Positions 18,746 through 27,884 of a DNA stretch of 64,000 bases are shown here, in pieces; position 1 is the stretch's first letter, and each line of letters starts with the position of its first letter. The position numbers and the translations under genes were made by a program. Below the pieces are notes generated by a model. That model ran no database searches, had not been told where the DNA came from, and was given only the letters and a program-made list of their open reading frames with translations. This DNA comes from Hydrogenophaga sp. (lineage in GTDB: Bacteria > Pseudomonadota > Gammaproteobacteria > Burkholderiales > Burkholderiaceae_C), in contig NZ_JAUCZF010000004.1 in assembly GCF_030373245.1 (NCBI RefSeq), positions 124,001 through 188,000 of the forward strand. The letters run 5' to 3'.

Positions 18746-19648
18746 ATGGAATTCCGGCATCTGCGGTGTTTCCTGGTGCTCGCCGAAGAGCTGCACTTCG
18801 GCCGCGCCGCCTCTCGCCTGGGGCTCACCCAGCCGCCGCTGTCGCTCAACATCCAGCAGCTGGAAGCCTCGGTGGGTGCGCAGCTGTTCGATCGCAACAG
18901 CCGAGGCGTGGCGCTGACCGCAGCAGGTCAGGCCTTTTGGCCGCAGGCGCGTGCGCTGGTGGAGCAGGCGGCGCAGGCCGCGCGCGAGGCGCGCGATGTG
19001 GCGGAGGGCGTGAGCGGCAGCCTGCAGGTGGGGTTTGCGGGCACCGTGCTCTACCGCGGCCTGCCGCAGATGCTGCAGGCCTTTGCCGGCGCCCACCCGC
19101 GGCTGCGCCTGGTGTTGCGCGAGATGAGCTCAAGCGACCAGCTTATCGACCTGCTGCACGACCGACTGGACCTGGGCTTTGTGCACACCACGCGCGTGCC
19201 TCCGGGGTTTGGCCAGATCCTGGTGTCGAGCCAGCCGTTTGTGGCCTGCCTGCCGGCAGCCCACCCTCTGGCGCGCAAGCGGCGGCTGTCGCTCAAGGCC
19301 TTGTCAGGTGAACCGTTTGCCATGGTGGCGCGCGCGGTATCGCCCGACTACCACGACCGCATCCTCGGTCTGTGTGCCGGAGCCGGCTATGCGCCCGAGC
19401 TGCGCTACGAACTTCGGCACTGGCTCAGCGTGGTCTCGGTGGTGTCGCATGGGCTGTGCGTGGGCCTGGTGCCGGCTGCGCTGCAGGCCGCGGGTGTACC
19501 GGGCGCGGTGTTTGTACCGCTGGACACCGCCACTCCACCGTACGAGACCCACTGCCTTTGGCGCACCACCCGCAGCGAGCGCGCGCAGCAGACGCCGGCG
19601 CTGGGGGCATTTCTTCAGGTGGTGCGTGCCGCCTCGCAACCGGCATAA
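18746..19648 (+). CDS. gcdR: LysR family regulator of glutaryl-CoA dehydrogenase (GcdR-like)
   Basis: A regulator of 300 residues starting [21 protein letters not shown] typical LysR helix-turn-helix ([20 protein letters not shown]) is followed by an effector domain. The divergent position to gcdH, with about 100 bases between starts, is the classic arrangement for an activator of gcdH that responds to glutarate or its CoA ester. The symbol is by position and family. The MsrA gene starts about 30 bases downstream. Confidence 0.8.
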   Translation: MEFRHLRCFLVLAEELHFGRAASRLGLTQPPLSLNIQQLEASVGAQLFDRNSRGVALTAAGQAFWPQARALVEQAAQAAREARDVAEGVSGSLQVGFAGTVLYRGLPQMLQAFAGAHPRLRLVLREMSSSDQLIDLLHDRLDLGFVHTTRVPPGFGQILVSSQPFVACLPAAHPLARKRRLSLKALSGEPFAMVARAVSPDYHDRILGLCAGAGYAPELRYELRHWLSVVSVVSHGLCVGLVPAALQAAGVPGAVFVPLDTATPPYETHCLWRTTRSERAQQTPALGAFLQVVRAASQPA

Positions 19649-19676
19649 AGTTGAATCATTTACCAAGAAGGATTTC

Positions 19677-20228
19677 ATGATGACGAACACCCCAGAAACG
19701 ACCCAGACCCTCGTGCTCGGTGGCGGCTGCTTCTGGTGCACCGAAGCGGTGTACAAGGAAGTGAGCGGTATCACCGATGTGGAGTCGGGCTACAGCAACG
19801 GCCAGGAAACTGCGCCCAGTTACGAGCAGGTCTGTACCGGGCGCACCGGCTGCAACGAGGTGGTCAAAGTCACCTACGACCCGGCGCGGATCAGCACGCG
19901 CGAAGTACTGGAAATCTTCTTCGTCATCCACGACCCAACCACACTCAATCGCCAGGGCAACGACGTGGGCACGCAGTACCGCAGCGGCATCTACTTCACC
20001 ACGCCCGAGCAGCAGCAGGCCGCGCAGGCGCTGATCGATGAACTCAACACAGAGAAGCTGTTTGGAAGACCTGTGGTCACCGAACTGCAGCCGCTGGCGC
20101 ACTATTTCCCGGCCGAGGACTACCACCAGGACTTTTTCGAACGCAATCCGCACCAGGGCTACTGCATGGCCGTGGCCGCGCCCAAGGTGGCGAAGTTTCG
20201 CAAGACGTTTGCGCGGCTGGCGAAGTAA
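19677..20228 (+). CDS. msrA: Peptide-methionine (S)-S-oxide reductase MsrA
   Basis: A repair enzyme of 183 residues that reduces the S-epimer of methionine sulfoxide in proteins. The catalytic motif GGCFWCTEA (Cys near residue 17) is intact, as are YSNGQETAPSYEQVCTGRTG and the His/Asp region VIHDPTTLNRQGNDVGTQYR. A C-terminal cysteine (HQGYCMAVAAPK) can act as the resolving residue. Start ATG at 19677 is preceded by AAGAAGGA. It follows the LysR gene by about 30 bases. Confidence 0.95.
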   Translation: MMTNTPETTQTLVLGGGCFWCTEAVYKEVSGITDVESGYSNGQETAPSYEQVCTGRTGCNEVVKVTYDPARISTREVLEIFFVIHDPTTLNRQGNDVGTQYRSGIYFTTPEQQQAAQALIDELNTEKLFGRPVVTELQPLAHYFPAEDYHQDFFERNPHQGYCMAVAAPKVAKFRKTFARLAK

Positions 20229-20274
20229 GCCGCGCGGGTGACTCGCGATCGATTCCGTTCAACGCCGACACGTC

Positions 20275-20709
20275 ATGCCGTCGCTGATCTTCGTCTATGG
20301 CACCCTGAAAGAAGGCTTCCCCAATTTCGCCTACAACCCGGGCAAACGCGTGCCAGGCACCTACCGGACGCGGCATCCGTTTCCGTTTTATGTGGTGCAG
20401 CTGCCCGTGGAAGACCGTGCGCCCTGGCTCATGAACAACCCAGGGCAGGGCGTACCCGTGTTGGGACAGGTGTTCGAGGTGGACGACGCCACGTTGCAGG
20501 CCATGGATGCCTTCGAAGAGGTGGGTCTGCCGACCGGGTACGCGCGGGTTGAGCTGGAGCTGGAGCCGGCGGGGCATGAGGGCGAGGTGCTGCTCGCCCA
20601 TGCTTACATGAAGCACGAACACCAGCTGGTGGAGTGTCTGCTCATCGAAGGCCCGTTTGCCGACTACACCGCCGAGCTCGCGGCGGGCTATCGGCTGGAG
20701 CTTCCTTAA
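20275..20709 (+). CDS. Gamma-glutamylcyclotransferase-fold protein (AIG2/GGACT-like)
   Basis: A small protein of 144 residues with the gamma-glutamylcyclotransferase (BtrG/AIG2) fold. The opening is LIFVYGTLKEGFPN (YGTL motif), with a glutamate-containing segment AMDAFEEVGLP in the place of the catalytic acid and GYARVELE near the end. Relatives open gamma-glutamyl-amine or glutathione-type substrates to 5-oxoproline, or act as A2LD1-type enzymes. The exact substrate is not known. It lies 46 bases after msrA. Its stop overlaps the stop of the convergent EamA gene. Confidence 0.75.
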   Translation: MPSLIFVYGTLKEGFPNFAYNPGKRVPGTYRTRHPFPFYVVQLPVEDRAPWLMNNPGQGVPVLGQVFEVDDATLQAMDAFEEVGLPTGYARVELELEPAGHEGEVLLAHAYMKHEHQLVECLLIEGPFADYTAELAAGYRLELP

Positions 20710-21602
20710 CCCTTTGCGACGGGTTTGACGCCATCCGGCTGGGTGAGTCTGGGCCACGACACAATCACCGCGAGCCCGGCAAGCACCAGCGCTGCCGCCT
20801 GCAGCTTCCAGGGTTGCAGCGCTTCGCCCAGCGCCAGGGCGGAGGCGCTCATGCCAAACACCGGCACCAGCAACGCCATGGGTGTGACCTGCGCTGCACT
20901 GTGACGAGACAGCAGCCAGTTCCATACGCCGTAGCCAAACAGCGTGTTGCCCACCGCTTGCCAGACCACCGTGGCCCAGACCAGTGGGCTGGTTTGCTGG
21001 ATCGTGTTCAGCATCACCTCCGGTGCGCCCTCCAGCCACCACGACAGTGCGAACAGCGGTGGCACCGCGAAAGCGCTGCTCCAGACCACGAAGTGCAGCA
21101 TGTTGACGCGGCCCACCGATTTGGCCACCAGGTTGGCGCAGGCCCAGGCCAAAGCGGCCGCCAGGACGATGAGCACACCGATGCCGGTGACGGCCGCATC
21201 GAGGTGGCTGGCGATCACGCCCAGCCCGCCCACGGCCAGCAGCAGGCCAGCCACCTGGTACATACGCAACGATTCCCGCCATATCAGCAGCGCCAGGCCA
21301 ATGGTGAAGAACACCTGCATCTGGATCACGAGCGAGGCCATGCCAGGTGAGATGCTGCTGCGCATGGCCAGGAACAGCAGCGCGAACTGGCCTACTCCCA
21401 GCAGGATGCCAAAGGCGATGAGCCGGCTCCAGGGTACGGCGGGTCGCGGCATGAACAGCATCCACGGCAGGGCCGACAGCGAAAAGCGCAGGGTGGCGAG
21501 CAAAAACGGCGGCAACTCGTCCAGGCCCCAGCGGATCACCACGAAGTTGGTGCCCCAGACCAATACCACCGCCAACGCCAGCAGCACATGGGTGAACGGC
21601 AA
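20706..21602 (-). CDS. eamA: EamA/RhaT family metabolite exporter
   Basis: A drug/metabolite transporter of 298 residues with ten hydrophobic helices in two EamA repeats. The N-terminal VWGTNFVVIRWGLDELPP and the second-repeat LLVPVFGMSASALALGEALQ are typical of the YdeD group that exports O-acetylserine and cysteine in E. coli. It is convergent with the cyclotransferase-fold gene and their stops overlap. The symbol is by family only. Confidence 0.8.
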   Translation of the reverse strand: MPFTHVLLALAVVLVWGTNFVVIRWGLDELPPFLLATLRFSLSALPWMLFMPRPAVPWSRLIAFGILLGVGQFALLFLAMRSSISPGMASLVIQMQVFFTIGLALLIWRESLRMYQVAGLLLAVGGLGVIASHLDAAVTGIGVLIVLAAALAWACANLVAKSVGRVNMLHFVVWSSAFAVPPLFALSWWLEGAPEVMLNTIQQTSPLVWATVVWQAVGNTLFGYGVWNWLLSRHSAAQVTPMALLVPVFGMSASALALGEALQPWKLQAAALVLAGLAVIVSWPRLTQPDGVKPVAKG

Positions 21603-21754
21603 CAGGGACTCCAGCAGTGAATGGGCGCCCAGTGTAGGCGCCCTGGCGCCTAACCTACGGCGAGGGAGCTTCTGCCCCTACCCAGAAGGCCTGACAGCAC
21701 GATCACAGCAAGCAGGCTTTTTGGGGGTGGTGAATCAATCCCATGGATTTTTCC

Positions 21755-22720
<966 letters not shown>

Positions 22721-22728
22721 TTAGGGTT

Positions 22729-23634
22729 TCAGGCTTGGAGGTGGGAGGAGGCGGGGCGCTGGTGGCGCAGGGCGCCATGTGGCGCGAGCAGCAGAGAGAG
22801 CAGGTAGGCCGCGCCCAGGCTAAGCACGATCATTGGGCTGGTGGGCAGGTCGGCGTGGTACGAGACCAGCAGGCCGATGAGGCAGGCGGCCAGGGCCAGC
22901 GCGGTGGCCAGCAGCAGCAGGGGGCCGAGGCGGCGCACCCAGAAGCGCGCGGTGGCGGCGGGCAGCACCATGATGCCCACCGCCATGAGCGTGCCCAGCG
23001 CGTGAAACCCGGCCACCAGGTTGATGACCAGCAGACCGAGAAATCCGTAGTGCGCCACGGGGCTCCAGCGGCTGACCTGGCGCAGGAACCCCGGGTCCAG
23101 GCACTCCATCACCAGCGGGCGGTAGAGCAGGGCGAGCGAGACCAGCGTGACCGCGCTGATGCCGCCGAGCAGCAGCAGCGCCGCGGCGTCCAGCGCCAGC
23201 ACGGTGCCGAACAGCACATGCAGCAGGTCCACGCTGTTGCCGCGCACCGAGACGATGAGCACGCCCAGCGCCAGCGACAGCAGGTAGAAGGCGGCGAGGC
23301 TGGTGTCTTCGCGCAACACTGTGTTGCGCGAGACCAGCCCGGAACCCACCGCCACCGCCAGACCTGCGAACACGCCGCCGATGGTCATGGCGGTGAGCGA
23401 CAAGCCCGCCACCAGGTAGCCGATGGCCGCGCCGGGCAGGATGGCATGGGCCATGGCGTCGCCGGTCAGGCTCATGCGGCGCAGCATCAGGAAGACGCCC
23501 ACGGGAGCTGCGCTCAGCGACAGCGCCACGCAGCCCAGCAGTGCACTGCGCATGAAGCCGAACTCGACCAGCGGGCCGAGCAGCGGGTTGGTCATGAGCC
23601 AGGCCAGGAACGGGGACACTGCGGGGTCGCTCAC
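22729..23634 (-). CDS. znuB: Zinc ABC transporter permease (ZnuB-like)
   Basis: A membrane permease of 301 residues in the ABC-3 family, with eight or nine hydrophobic segments. GVFLMLRRMSLTGDAMAHAI is the family loop that contacts the ATPase. A GTG at 23634 overlaps the stop of the ATPase gene in GTGA, and is the most credible start; an internal ATG 13 codons on is possible. Translational coupling to the ATPase gene is likely. Confidence 0.88.
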   Translation of the reverse strand: MSDPAVSPFLAWLMTNPLLGPLVEFGFMRSALLGCVALSLSAAPVGVFLMLRRMSLTGDAMAHAILPGAAIGYLVAGLSLTAMTIGGVFAGLAVAVGSGLVSRNTVLREDTSLAAFYLLSLALGVLIVSVRGNSVDLLHVLFGTVLALDAAALLLLGGISAVTLVSLALLYRPLVMECLDPGFLRQVSRWSPVAHYGFLGLLVINLVAGFHALGTLMAVGIMVLPAATARFWVRRLGPLLLLATALALAACLIGLLVSYHADLPTSPMIVLSLGAAYLLSLLLAPHGALRHQRPASSHLQA

Positions 23635-24488
23635 GGCAGCGCCTCTTCCTGGTGAGCGTGGCGGCCGTGCGTGTGCGCATGCGAATGGACGTGAGAATGC
23701 GTTTGTGCATCGTCCTGCGGATGCAAGGTCGCCGCGCAAAGCGGGGCGTCGTCGTCAAAAGGCTCTCGCATTTGCTGGGCACGTGCCCAGTTGGCCTCGG
23801 TCAGGACCTCGGCGGTCGGACCAAACGCCACCAGCTTGCGCGCCAGCAATAGGGTGTGCGGGAAGTGCGCGCGGACTTGGGCCAGGTCGTGCAGCACCAC
23901 GATCACGGTCTTGCCCTGCGCCTGCCACTGGTGCAGCAAACCCAGCAGATCTGCGCTGGTGCGGTTGTCCACGGCAGCGAATGGCTCGTCCAGCAATACG
24001 ACGGGCGCGTCCTGCAGGATCAGACGGGCAAACAGGGCGCGCTGCAGCTGGCCGCCCGAGAGCGTGTCCAGCGGGCGAGCCTCGAATCCGGTGAGGCCCA
24101 CGGCGGCGAGTGCGGCATCGCAAAGTGCGCGTTGCCGGGGTCCGACGCGGCCCAGTGCACCCAGCTGGTGCCACAAGCCCAGGGTGACCATGCCGCGCAC
24201 ATCGATCGGAAAGCTCGGGTCCAGCCCGCTGTGTTGCGGCAGCCAGGCGATGCGCTGATCAGCGGGTCGCAGCAGCTCGCCACCGATGGGACGCAAGGTG
24301 CCTGCCAGTGCCTTGATGAGTGTGGATTTGCCGGCTCCGTTGGGGCCGACCAGTGCCACCAGTGAGCTCGGCAGCAGCGTCACGCTGAGGTGGTGCACGG
24401 CGGGGTGACGCTCGTAGCCCAGCGTCAGATCGCGCAGTTCGATCGCTGTGGAGTTGACCTTGGCCTGAGGCGCGGGGGCGTTTTGCAT
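23631..24488 (-). CDS. znuC: Zinc ABC transporter ATP-binding protein (ZnuC-like) with histidine-rich tail
   Basis: The ATPase of the zinc importer, 285 residues. Walker A is GPNGAGKST, the signature is LSGGQLQRALFARLI, Walker B is VVLLDEPFAAVD, and the H-loop is VVLHDLAQV. The C-terminus is unusual: after DDDAPLCAATLHPQDDA it runs into an eight-histidine tail (THSHVHSHAHTHGRHAHQEE). The extension could sense or buffer cytosolic zinc; that is inference. The ATG at 24488 lies 22 bases from the nearer of two palindromes that separate it from the divergent zur gene. Confidence 0.9.
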   Translation of the reverse strand: MQNAPAPQAKVNSTAIELRDLTLGYERHPAVHHLSVTLLPSSLVALVGPNGAGKSTLIKALAGTLRPIGGELLRPADQRIAWLPQHSGLDPSFPIDVRGMVTLGLWHQLGALGRVGPRQRALCDAALAAVGLTGFEARPLDTLSGGQLQRALFARLILQDAPVVLLDEPFAAVDNRTSADLLGLLHQWQAQGKTVIVVLHDLAQVRAHFPHTLLLARKLVAFGPTAEVLTEANWARAQQMREPFDDDAPLCAATLHPQDDAQTHSHVHSHAHTHGRHAHQEEALP

Positions 24489-24510
24489 GAACCGACTTGG
24501 TTTAAACTGT

Positions 24511-24525
24511 TGCAACTGAATTGCA
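24511..24525. promoter_or_regulatory. Candidate Zur box 1
   Basis: The 15-mer TGCAACTGAATTGCA has five-base perfect arms (TGCAA/TTGCA). It shares the pattern YGCAACTNNNTTGCR with the second copy 31 bases away (centre to centre, close to three helical turns). Both lie between znuC and zur. Zur is the only metal regulator encoded here, so it is the candidate ligand. Confidence 0.6.
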
Positions 24526-24541
24526 TTAACAGCGATATTAA

Positions 24542-24556
24542 CGCAACTTGGTTGCG
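24542..24556. promoter_or_regulatory. Candidate Zur box 2
   Basis: The 15-mer CGCAACTTGGTTGCG has six-base perfect arms (CGCAAC/GTTGCG). It matches box 1 at most positions and lies 17 bases upstream of the zur ATG. Its place between the zur ribosome site and the upstream AT-rich stretch fits repression of zur and the downstream operon. Evidence is positional. Confidence 0.6.
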
Positions 24557-24573
24557 ACAAAAGAAGGATGCCC

Positions 24574-25086
24574 ATGTCCACGCGATTGCCCAGGGAACCG
24601 GCGGCGGTGCCTGCCGAGCTGCAGGCCCGACTGGAGCGAGCCGGGCTGCGCCGCACGCTGGCCACCCGGGCGGTGCTCGGTCTTTTCCTGAACAACCCGC
24701 AAGGCATGCTCAGCCACGCGCAAGCGATGGCTGCCTTGCAGCTCCGAGGCCTGGAGATCAACCGCGTGACGCTGTACCGGCTGCTCGATCGCCTGGCCGC
24801 TTGCGGGGTGTTGCAGCGCCAGGCAGACGACGATGTGCGGACCTGGCGCTATAGCCTGGCCGATCTGGAACAAGGGCTGGCGCCGCGCTTCGAATGCGAC
24901 GCTTGTCACCGCCAGTTCCGCGTGGCTGAAGGCAGTGCTCCGACCCGGGTGGCAGCCACCGACTTGCTGCGCACGCTGGCCCGACTGGGGCATCAGGGGC
25001 TGCGCGTCGATGTTGCGATTCACGGCACCTGCGCCGGCTGCCTGCCAGCGCCGGGCGTGTCGAAACACAAGAGGCCGCTGAGGTGA
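24574..25086 (+). CDS. zur: Fur-family zinc uptake regulator Zur
   Basis: A regulator of 170 residues. The N-terminal winged helix contains LRRTLATRAVLGLFLNNPQG and INRVTLYRLLDRLAACGVLQ, as in Fur proteins. The C-terminal half carries two CxxC pairs (Cys108/Cys111 in FECDACHRQF and Cys153/Cys156 in HGTCAGCLP) for structural zinc, and a histidine/acidic dimerisation region. The ATG at 24574 has AAGAAGGA five bases upstream. It is divergent from znuCBA and precedes an ABC system, so it is assigned as Zur rather than Fur. The next gene overlaps its stop. Confidence 0.87.
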   Translation: MSTRLPREPAAVPAELQARLERAGLRRTLATRAVLGLFLNNPQGMLSHAQAMAALQLRGLEINRVTLYRLLDRLAACGVLQRQADDDVRTWRYSLADLEQGLAPRFECDACHRQFRVAEGSAPTRVAATDLLRTLARLGHQGLRVDVAIHGTCAGCLPAPGVSKHKRPLR

Positions 25087-25742
25087 TCGAGACGAGCGGT
25101 CTCTGCTATCGCTACGGGTCGGCAACCACCTTGCGCTTTGCCGACGTGTCCGTACCTCAGGGCGGCACGTTGCTGCTGCGCGGCGCTTCGGGCAGCGGCA
25201 AGTCGACCTGGCTGGCGCTGGCCGCTGGTCTGCTCACGCCCGGTGCAGGCGAGCTGCTTGTGGCGGGTCAGGCGGTGGCGGTGCTCCAGGGCGGGCAGCG
25301 CGATCGCTGGCGTGCGCGCTGCATCGGTTTCCTGCCGCAGAAGCTGCTGCTGAGCGAAGCGCTCAGCGTGGCCGATAACCTGGGGCTGGTGTTTTTTGCT
25401 GCTGGCCAGCCGGTGGACCGCCTGGCCACCTTGGCGGTGCTGGAGGCGCTGGGTGTCGCTGCGCTGGCCGATCGCAAGCCAGCGCAGCTATCGGTGGGTC
25501 AGGCGCAGCGGGTGGCGCTGGCGCGAGCCTTGCTGAACCAGCCTCGGGTGCTGCTCGTCGACGAGCCCACGGCCAGCCTGGACGATGTGGCTTGCGACGC
25601 CGCACTGGCCTTGTTGCAGCAAGGTGTGGCCAAGACGGGCGCGACCCTGGTGATTGCAACCCACGATAGCCGCGTCTTGCAAGCCTTGCCTGGGGCACAG
25701 ACCTTGGCGCTGGGTCAGCCGCAGGCGGAGCCAGTCGCATGA
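25083..25742 (+). CDS. ABC transporter ATP-binding protein, LolD/MacB-like, in Zur-linked operon (ZrgC-like)
   Basis: An ATPase of 219 residues. Walker A is GASGSGKST, the signature is LSVGQAQRVALARALL (G-to-V variation in the LSGGQ), Walker B is VLLVDEPTASLD, and the H-loop is VIATHDSRV. It belongs to the lipoprotein/macrolide family that pairs with FtsX-type permeases. The GTG start overlaps the zur stop (GTGA), so it is coupled to zur. Together with the following permease and DUF3299 protein it resembles the Zur-regulated ZrgABCDE zinc system reported in Vibrio cholerae; that comparison is from memory. Confidence 0.8.
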   Translation: MIETSGLCYRYGSATTLRFADVSVPQGGTLLLRGASGSGKSTWLALAAGLLTPGAGELLVAGQAVAVLQGGQRDRWRARCIGFLPQKLLLSEALSVADNLGLVFFAAGQPVDRLATLAVLEALGVAALADRKPAQLSVGQAQRVALARALLNQPRVLLVDEPTASLDDVACDAALALLQQGVAKTGATLVIATHDSRVLQALPGAQTLALGQPQAEPVA

Positions 25743-26950
25743 GTGTGCTGGGCCTTTCGTGGCGCTACCTGTGGTCGCGCCCGCTCACCACGCTGCTCAA
25801 CCTGTTGCTGCTCAGCCTGGGACTGGCTTCGATGGCGTTTGTGCTGATCGCGAAAGACCAGATTGACCGCGCGTTCGAGCGTGACCTGCAGGGCATTGAC
25901 GCGGTGGTGGGCGCCAAGGGCAGCCCGTTGCAGCTGATCCTGGCCGGTGTGCTGCACATCGATGTGCCGCCGGGCAACATCCCGCTGGTCGAGGTGGACC
26001 GGTTGCGGAATCACCCGCAGTTGGCGCAGGTGATTCCGCTGAGCCTGGGCGACAACCTGCAAGGCTTTCGCATCGTCGGAACCACACCGGACTACATCGC
26101 CCATTACGGCGCCGGTCTGGCGCAGGGCGCGCTCTGGAGCGCACCGATGCAGGCGGTGCTGGGTGCGCAGGTGGCGCGCAGCCTGAGCTTGGCAACCGGG
26201 CAGTCGTTCGAAGGTGCACACGGCTTGGGCATGGGTGGCACGGTGCACGACGAAGCGCTCTACACCGTGAGCGGCGTGCTCGCGCCTTGCGGCTGCGTGC
26301 TGGACCGTCTGGTGCTCACCGCCACCGAGTCGGTCTGGCAGGTGCACGACGAAATGCACGGCAGCGCCGACATGGACGATGCCGACCGCGCTGCCCTGAC
26401 CGCCGAGCGCGAGATCACGATGGCGCTGGTGCGCTACAACACGCCGATGGCGGCGCTGAGTTTTCCCCGTTTCGTGAACGACGGCACCGCGCTGCAGGCC
26501 GCAGCGCCCGCGCTGGAGATCACCCGCCTGCTGAGCATGGTGGGAGTGGGTACTCGGGTGCTGAACGGGCTGGGCGCGGTGTTGCTGGGCGTGGCGGCGC
26601 TCTCGGTGTTCATTGCGCTGTGGAGCGCGGTGCGAGAGCGACGGACCGATCTGGCCATGCTCCGCATGCTGGGCACGCCGCCCCTGAAGGTGGGTGCGCT
26701 GCTGATGGCGGAATCGCTCTGGCTCGCCGCCATGGGCTGTGTGCTGGGCTTGCTGGCTGCGCACGGGCTGGCGGCCGCCATGGGTGCGATGCTGATGGCC
26801 GAGCAGTCGCTGGCCATTTCGGGCTGGCAGTGGGTTCCCGCTGAAGCGTGGGTGCCGCTGCTGGCTCTGGGGGTGGCGGTGGTGGCGGCGCTGGTGCCGG
26901 CCATCAGTGCTTATCGGGTCGATGTGACCCAGTTGTTGAACTCGAGGTGA
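25739..26950 (+). CDS. FtsX-like ABC permease in Zur-linked operon (ZrgB-like)
   Basis: A permease of 403 residues in the MacB/FtsX class. One helix lies near the N-terminus (TTLLNLLLLSLGLASMAFVL), then a periplasmic domain of about 230 residues, then three C-terminal helices (near residues 270-300, 320-350 and 370-395). The periplasmic part contains APCGCVLDR and two histidine pairs (VHDE, VHDEMHGSADMDD) that could bind metal. It starts by ATGA overlap with the ATPase stop. The likely task is moving or handling a metal-related substrate in the envelope, but the direction is not known. Confidence 0.8.
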   Translation: MSVLGLSWRYLWSRPLTTLLNLLLLSLGLASMAFVLIAKDQIDRAFERDLQGIDAVVGAKGSPLQLILAGVLHIDVPPGNIPLVEVDRLRNHPQLAQVIPLSLGDNLQGFRIVGTTPDYIAHYGAGLAQGALWSAPMQAVLGAQVARSLSLATGQSFEGAHGLGMGGTVHDEALYTVSGVLAPCGCVLDRLVLTATESVWQVHDEMHGSADMDDADRAALTAEREITMALVRYNTPMAALSFPRFVNDGTALQAAAPALEITRLLSMVGVGTRVLNGLGAVLLGVAALSVFIALWSAVRERRTDLAMLRMLGTPPLKVGALLMAESLWLAAMGCVLGLLAAHGLAAAMGAMLMAEQSLAISGWQWVPAEAWVPLLALGVAVVAALVPAISAYRVDVTQLLNSR

Positions 26951-26955
26951 ATCGA

Positions 26956-27198
26956 ATGAAAAAGTCTTTGATGAGGTTCATGGCCGTTGCCTGTCTGTCA
27001 ACGGCGGCGCTGGCCCAGCATGCCGAGAAGGAGATCCGGGAAGACATCACCCGCCATCGCGCCATGGCCGCTGCTCACGAGGCCGCAGCGAAGTGTCTGG
27101 AGGCGGGCAAGGGCGAAAAAGTGTGTGTGGCGGAACTTCAGGCCGCTTGCAAGGGTCTGGCAATCGGAAAATACTGTGGCATGAAACACCAGCATTGA
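26956..27198 (+). CDS. Small secreted Cys/His protein in Zur-linked operon
   Basis: A protein of 80 residues with a signal peptide (MKKSLMRFMAVACLSTAALA) and a short mature part. The mature part has five histidines and four cysteines in a helix-rich, lysine-containing chain and ends YCGMKHQH. It begins five bases after the permease stop and is followed 50 bases later by the DUF3299 gene, so it is part of the zur operon. It is not recognised. The residue content and location suggest a periplasmic metal-binding accessory. Confidence 0.65.
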   Translation: MKKSLMRFMAVACLSTAALAQHAEKEIREDITRHRAMAAAHEAAAKCLEAGKGEKVCVAELQAACKGLAIGKYCGMKHQH

Positions 27199-27248
27199 AC
27201 GGGTGCGGTGTCGGGCTCCCACCTGGTGGCGCAAGCCACCCATTGAAC

Positions 27249-27815
27249 ATGAAGCTGTTTCGTTCATCATCCCTGTTGCTGTCAGCCGCGCTGGCGCTTC
27301 CGGCTGCGTCTCAGGTGCTGAGTTCGCCGCTCGGTTCAGCACCTGCGGCCGCACCCGCTCCCACACCAACGCCTGGTGCGTTGCCAGGCAGCGTGCCCAA
27401 TGGACAGGGCGCGGGCGTGCACAGCCCGCTCAGTCCGTTTGCGCCGCTGCCCAAAAGAAACGACGTGGTGCCCTGGTCGGTGCTGACCGATGTCGAGACG
27501 CGCATTGAAAACCGGCTCATCGTGCCGGTGTATTCGCCTGCGGTGCGCAAGCTCAACCAGAAGCAGGTGCGCCTGCAGGGCTTCATGATGCCGCTGGGCC
27601 CTGGCGAGATGCAGCGGCATTTTCTGCTCGCTTCGGTGCCGCTGACCTGCTCGTTTTGCACGCCCGGCGGGCCGGAAAGCATGGTTGAGGTGCGCACTCG
27701 AGAGCCAGTGAAATACAGCCTGGGTGCGGTGGTCGTACAAGGCAAGCTGCAGGTGCTGCAGAGCGATCCGCAGGGGCTGTATTACCGCATCACCGAGGCT
27801 GTGGGTGTGAAGTAG
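27249..27815 (+). CDS. DUF3299-family exported protein (ZrgD-like)
   Basis: A protein of 188 residues. A signal peptide is followed by a Pro/Ala-rich linker (PAAAPAPTPTPGALPGSVPN), then the DUF3299 core: VPWSVLTDVETRI, VRLQGFMMPLGPGEMQRHFL, VPLTCSFCTPGGPESMVEVR, and KYSLGAVVVQGKL. The CSFC pair near residue 140 replaces the cysteine/histidine site found in relatives. In Vibrio the relative belongs to the ZrgABCDE zinc operon (recalled knowledge). It closes the Zur-linked operon here. Confidence 0.72.
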   Translation: MKLFRSSSLLLSAALALPAASQVLSSPLGSAPAAAPAPTPTPGALPGSVPNGQGAGVHSPLSPFAPLPKRNDVVPWSVLTDVETRIENRLIVPVYSPAVRKLNQKQVRLQGFMMPLGPGEMQRHFLLASVPLTCSFCTPGGPESMVEVRTREPVKYSLGAVVVQGKLQVLQSDPQGLYYRITEAVGVK

Positions 27816-27851
27816 CGGCGCGACCCGGCTGCGCGTGCATAGAATCGCGCC

Positions 27852-27884
27852 ATGTCTTACGTCGCCCAGCCCGCCGCCTTCTGA
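27852..27884 (+). other. Ten-codon leader open frame overlapping the GntR start
   Basis: ATG at 27852 encodes MSYVAQPAAF and stops at TGA (27882-27884), which overlaps the ATG of the GntR gene (TGATG). It has no clear ribosome site. It may be a coupling leader peptide, a sign that the true GntR start lies elsewhere, or chance. Confidence 0.3.
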
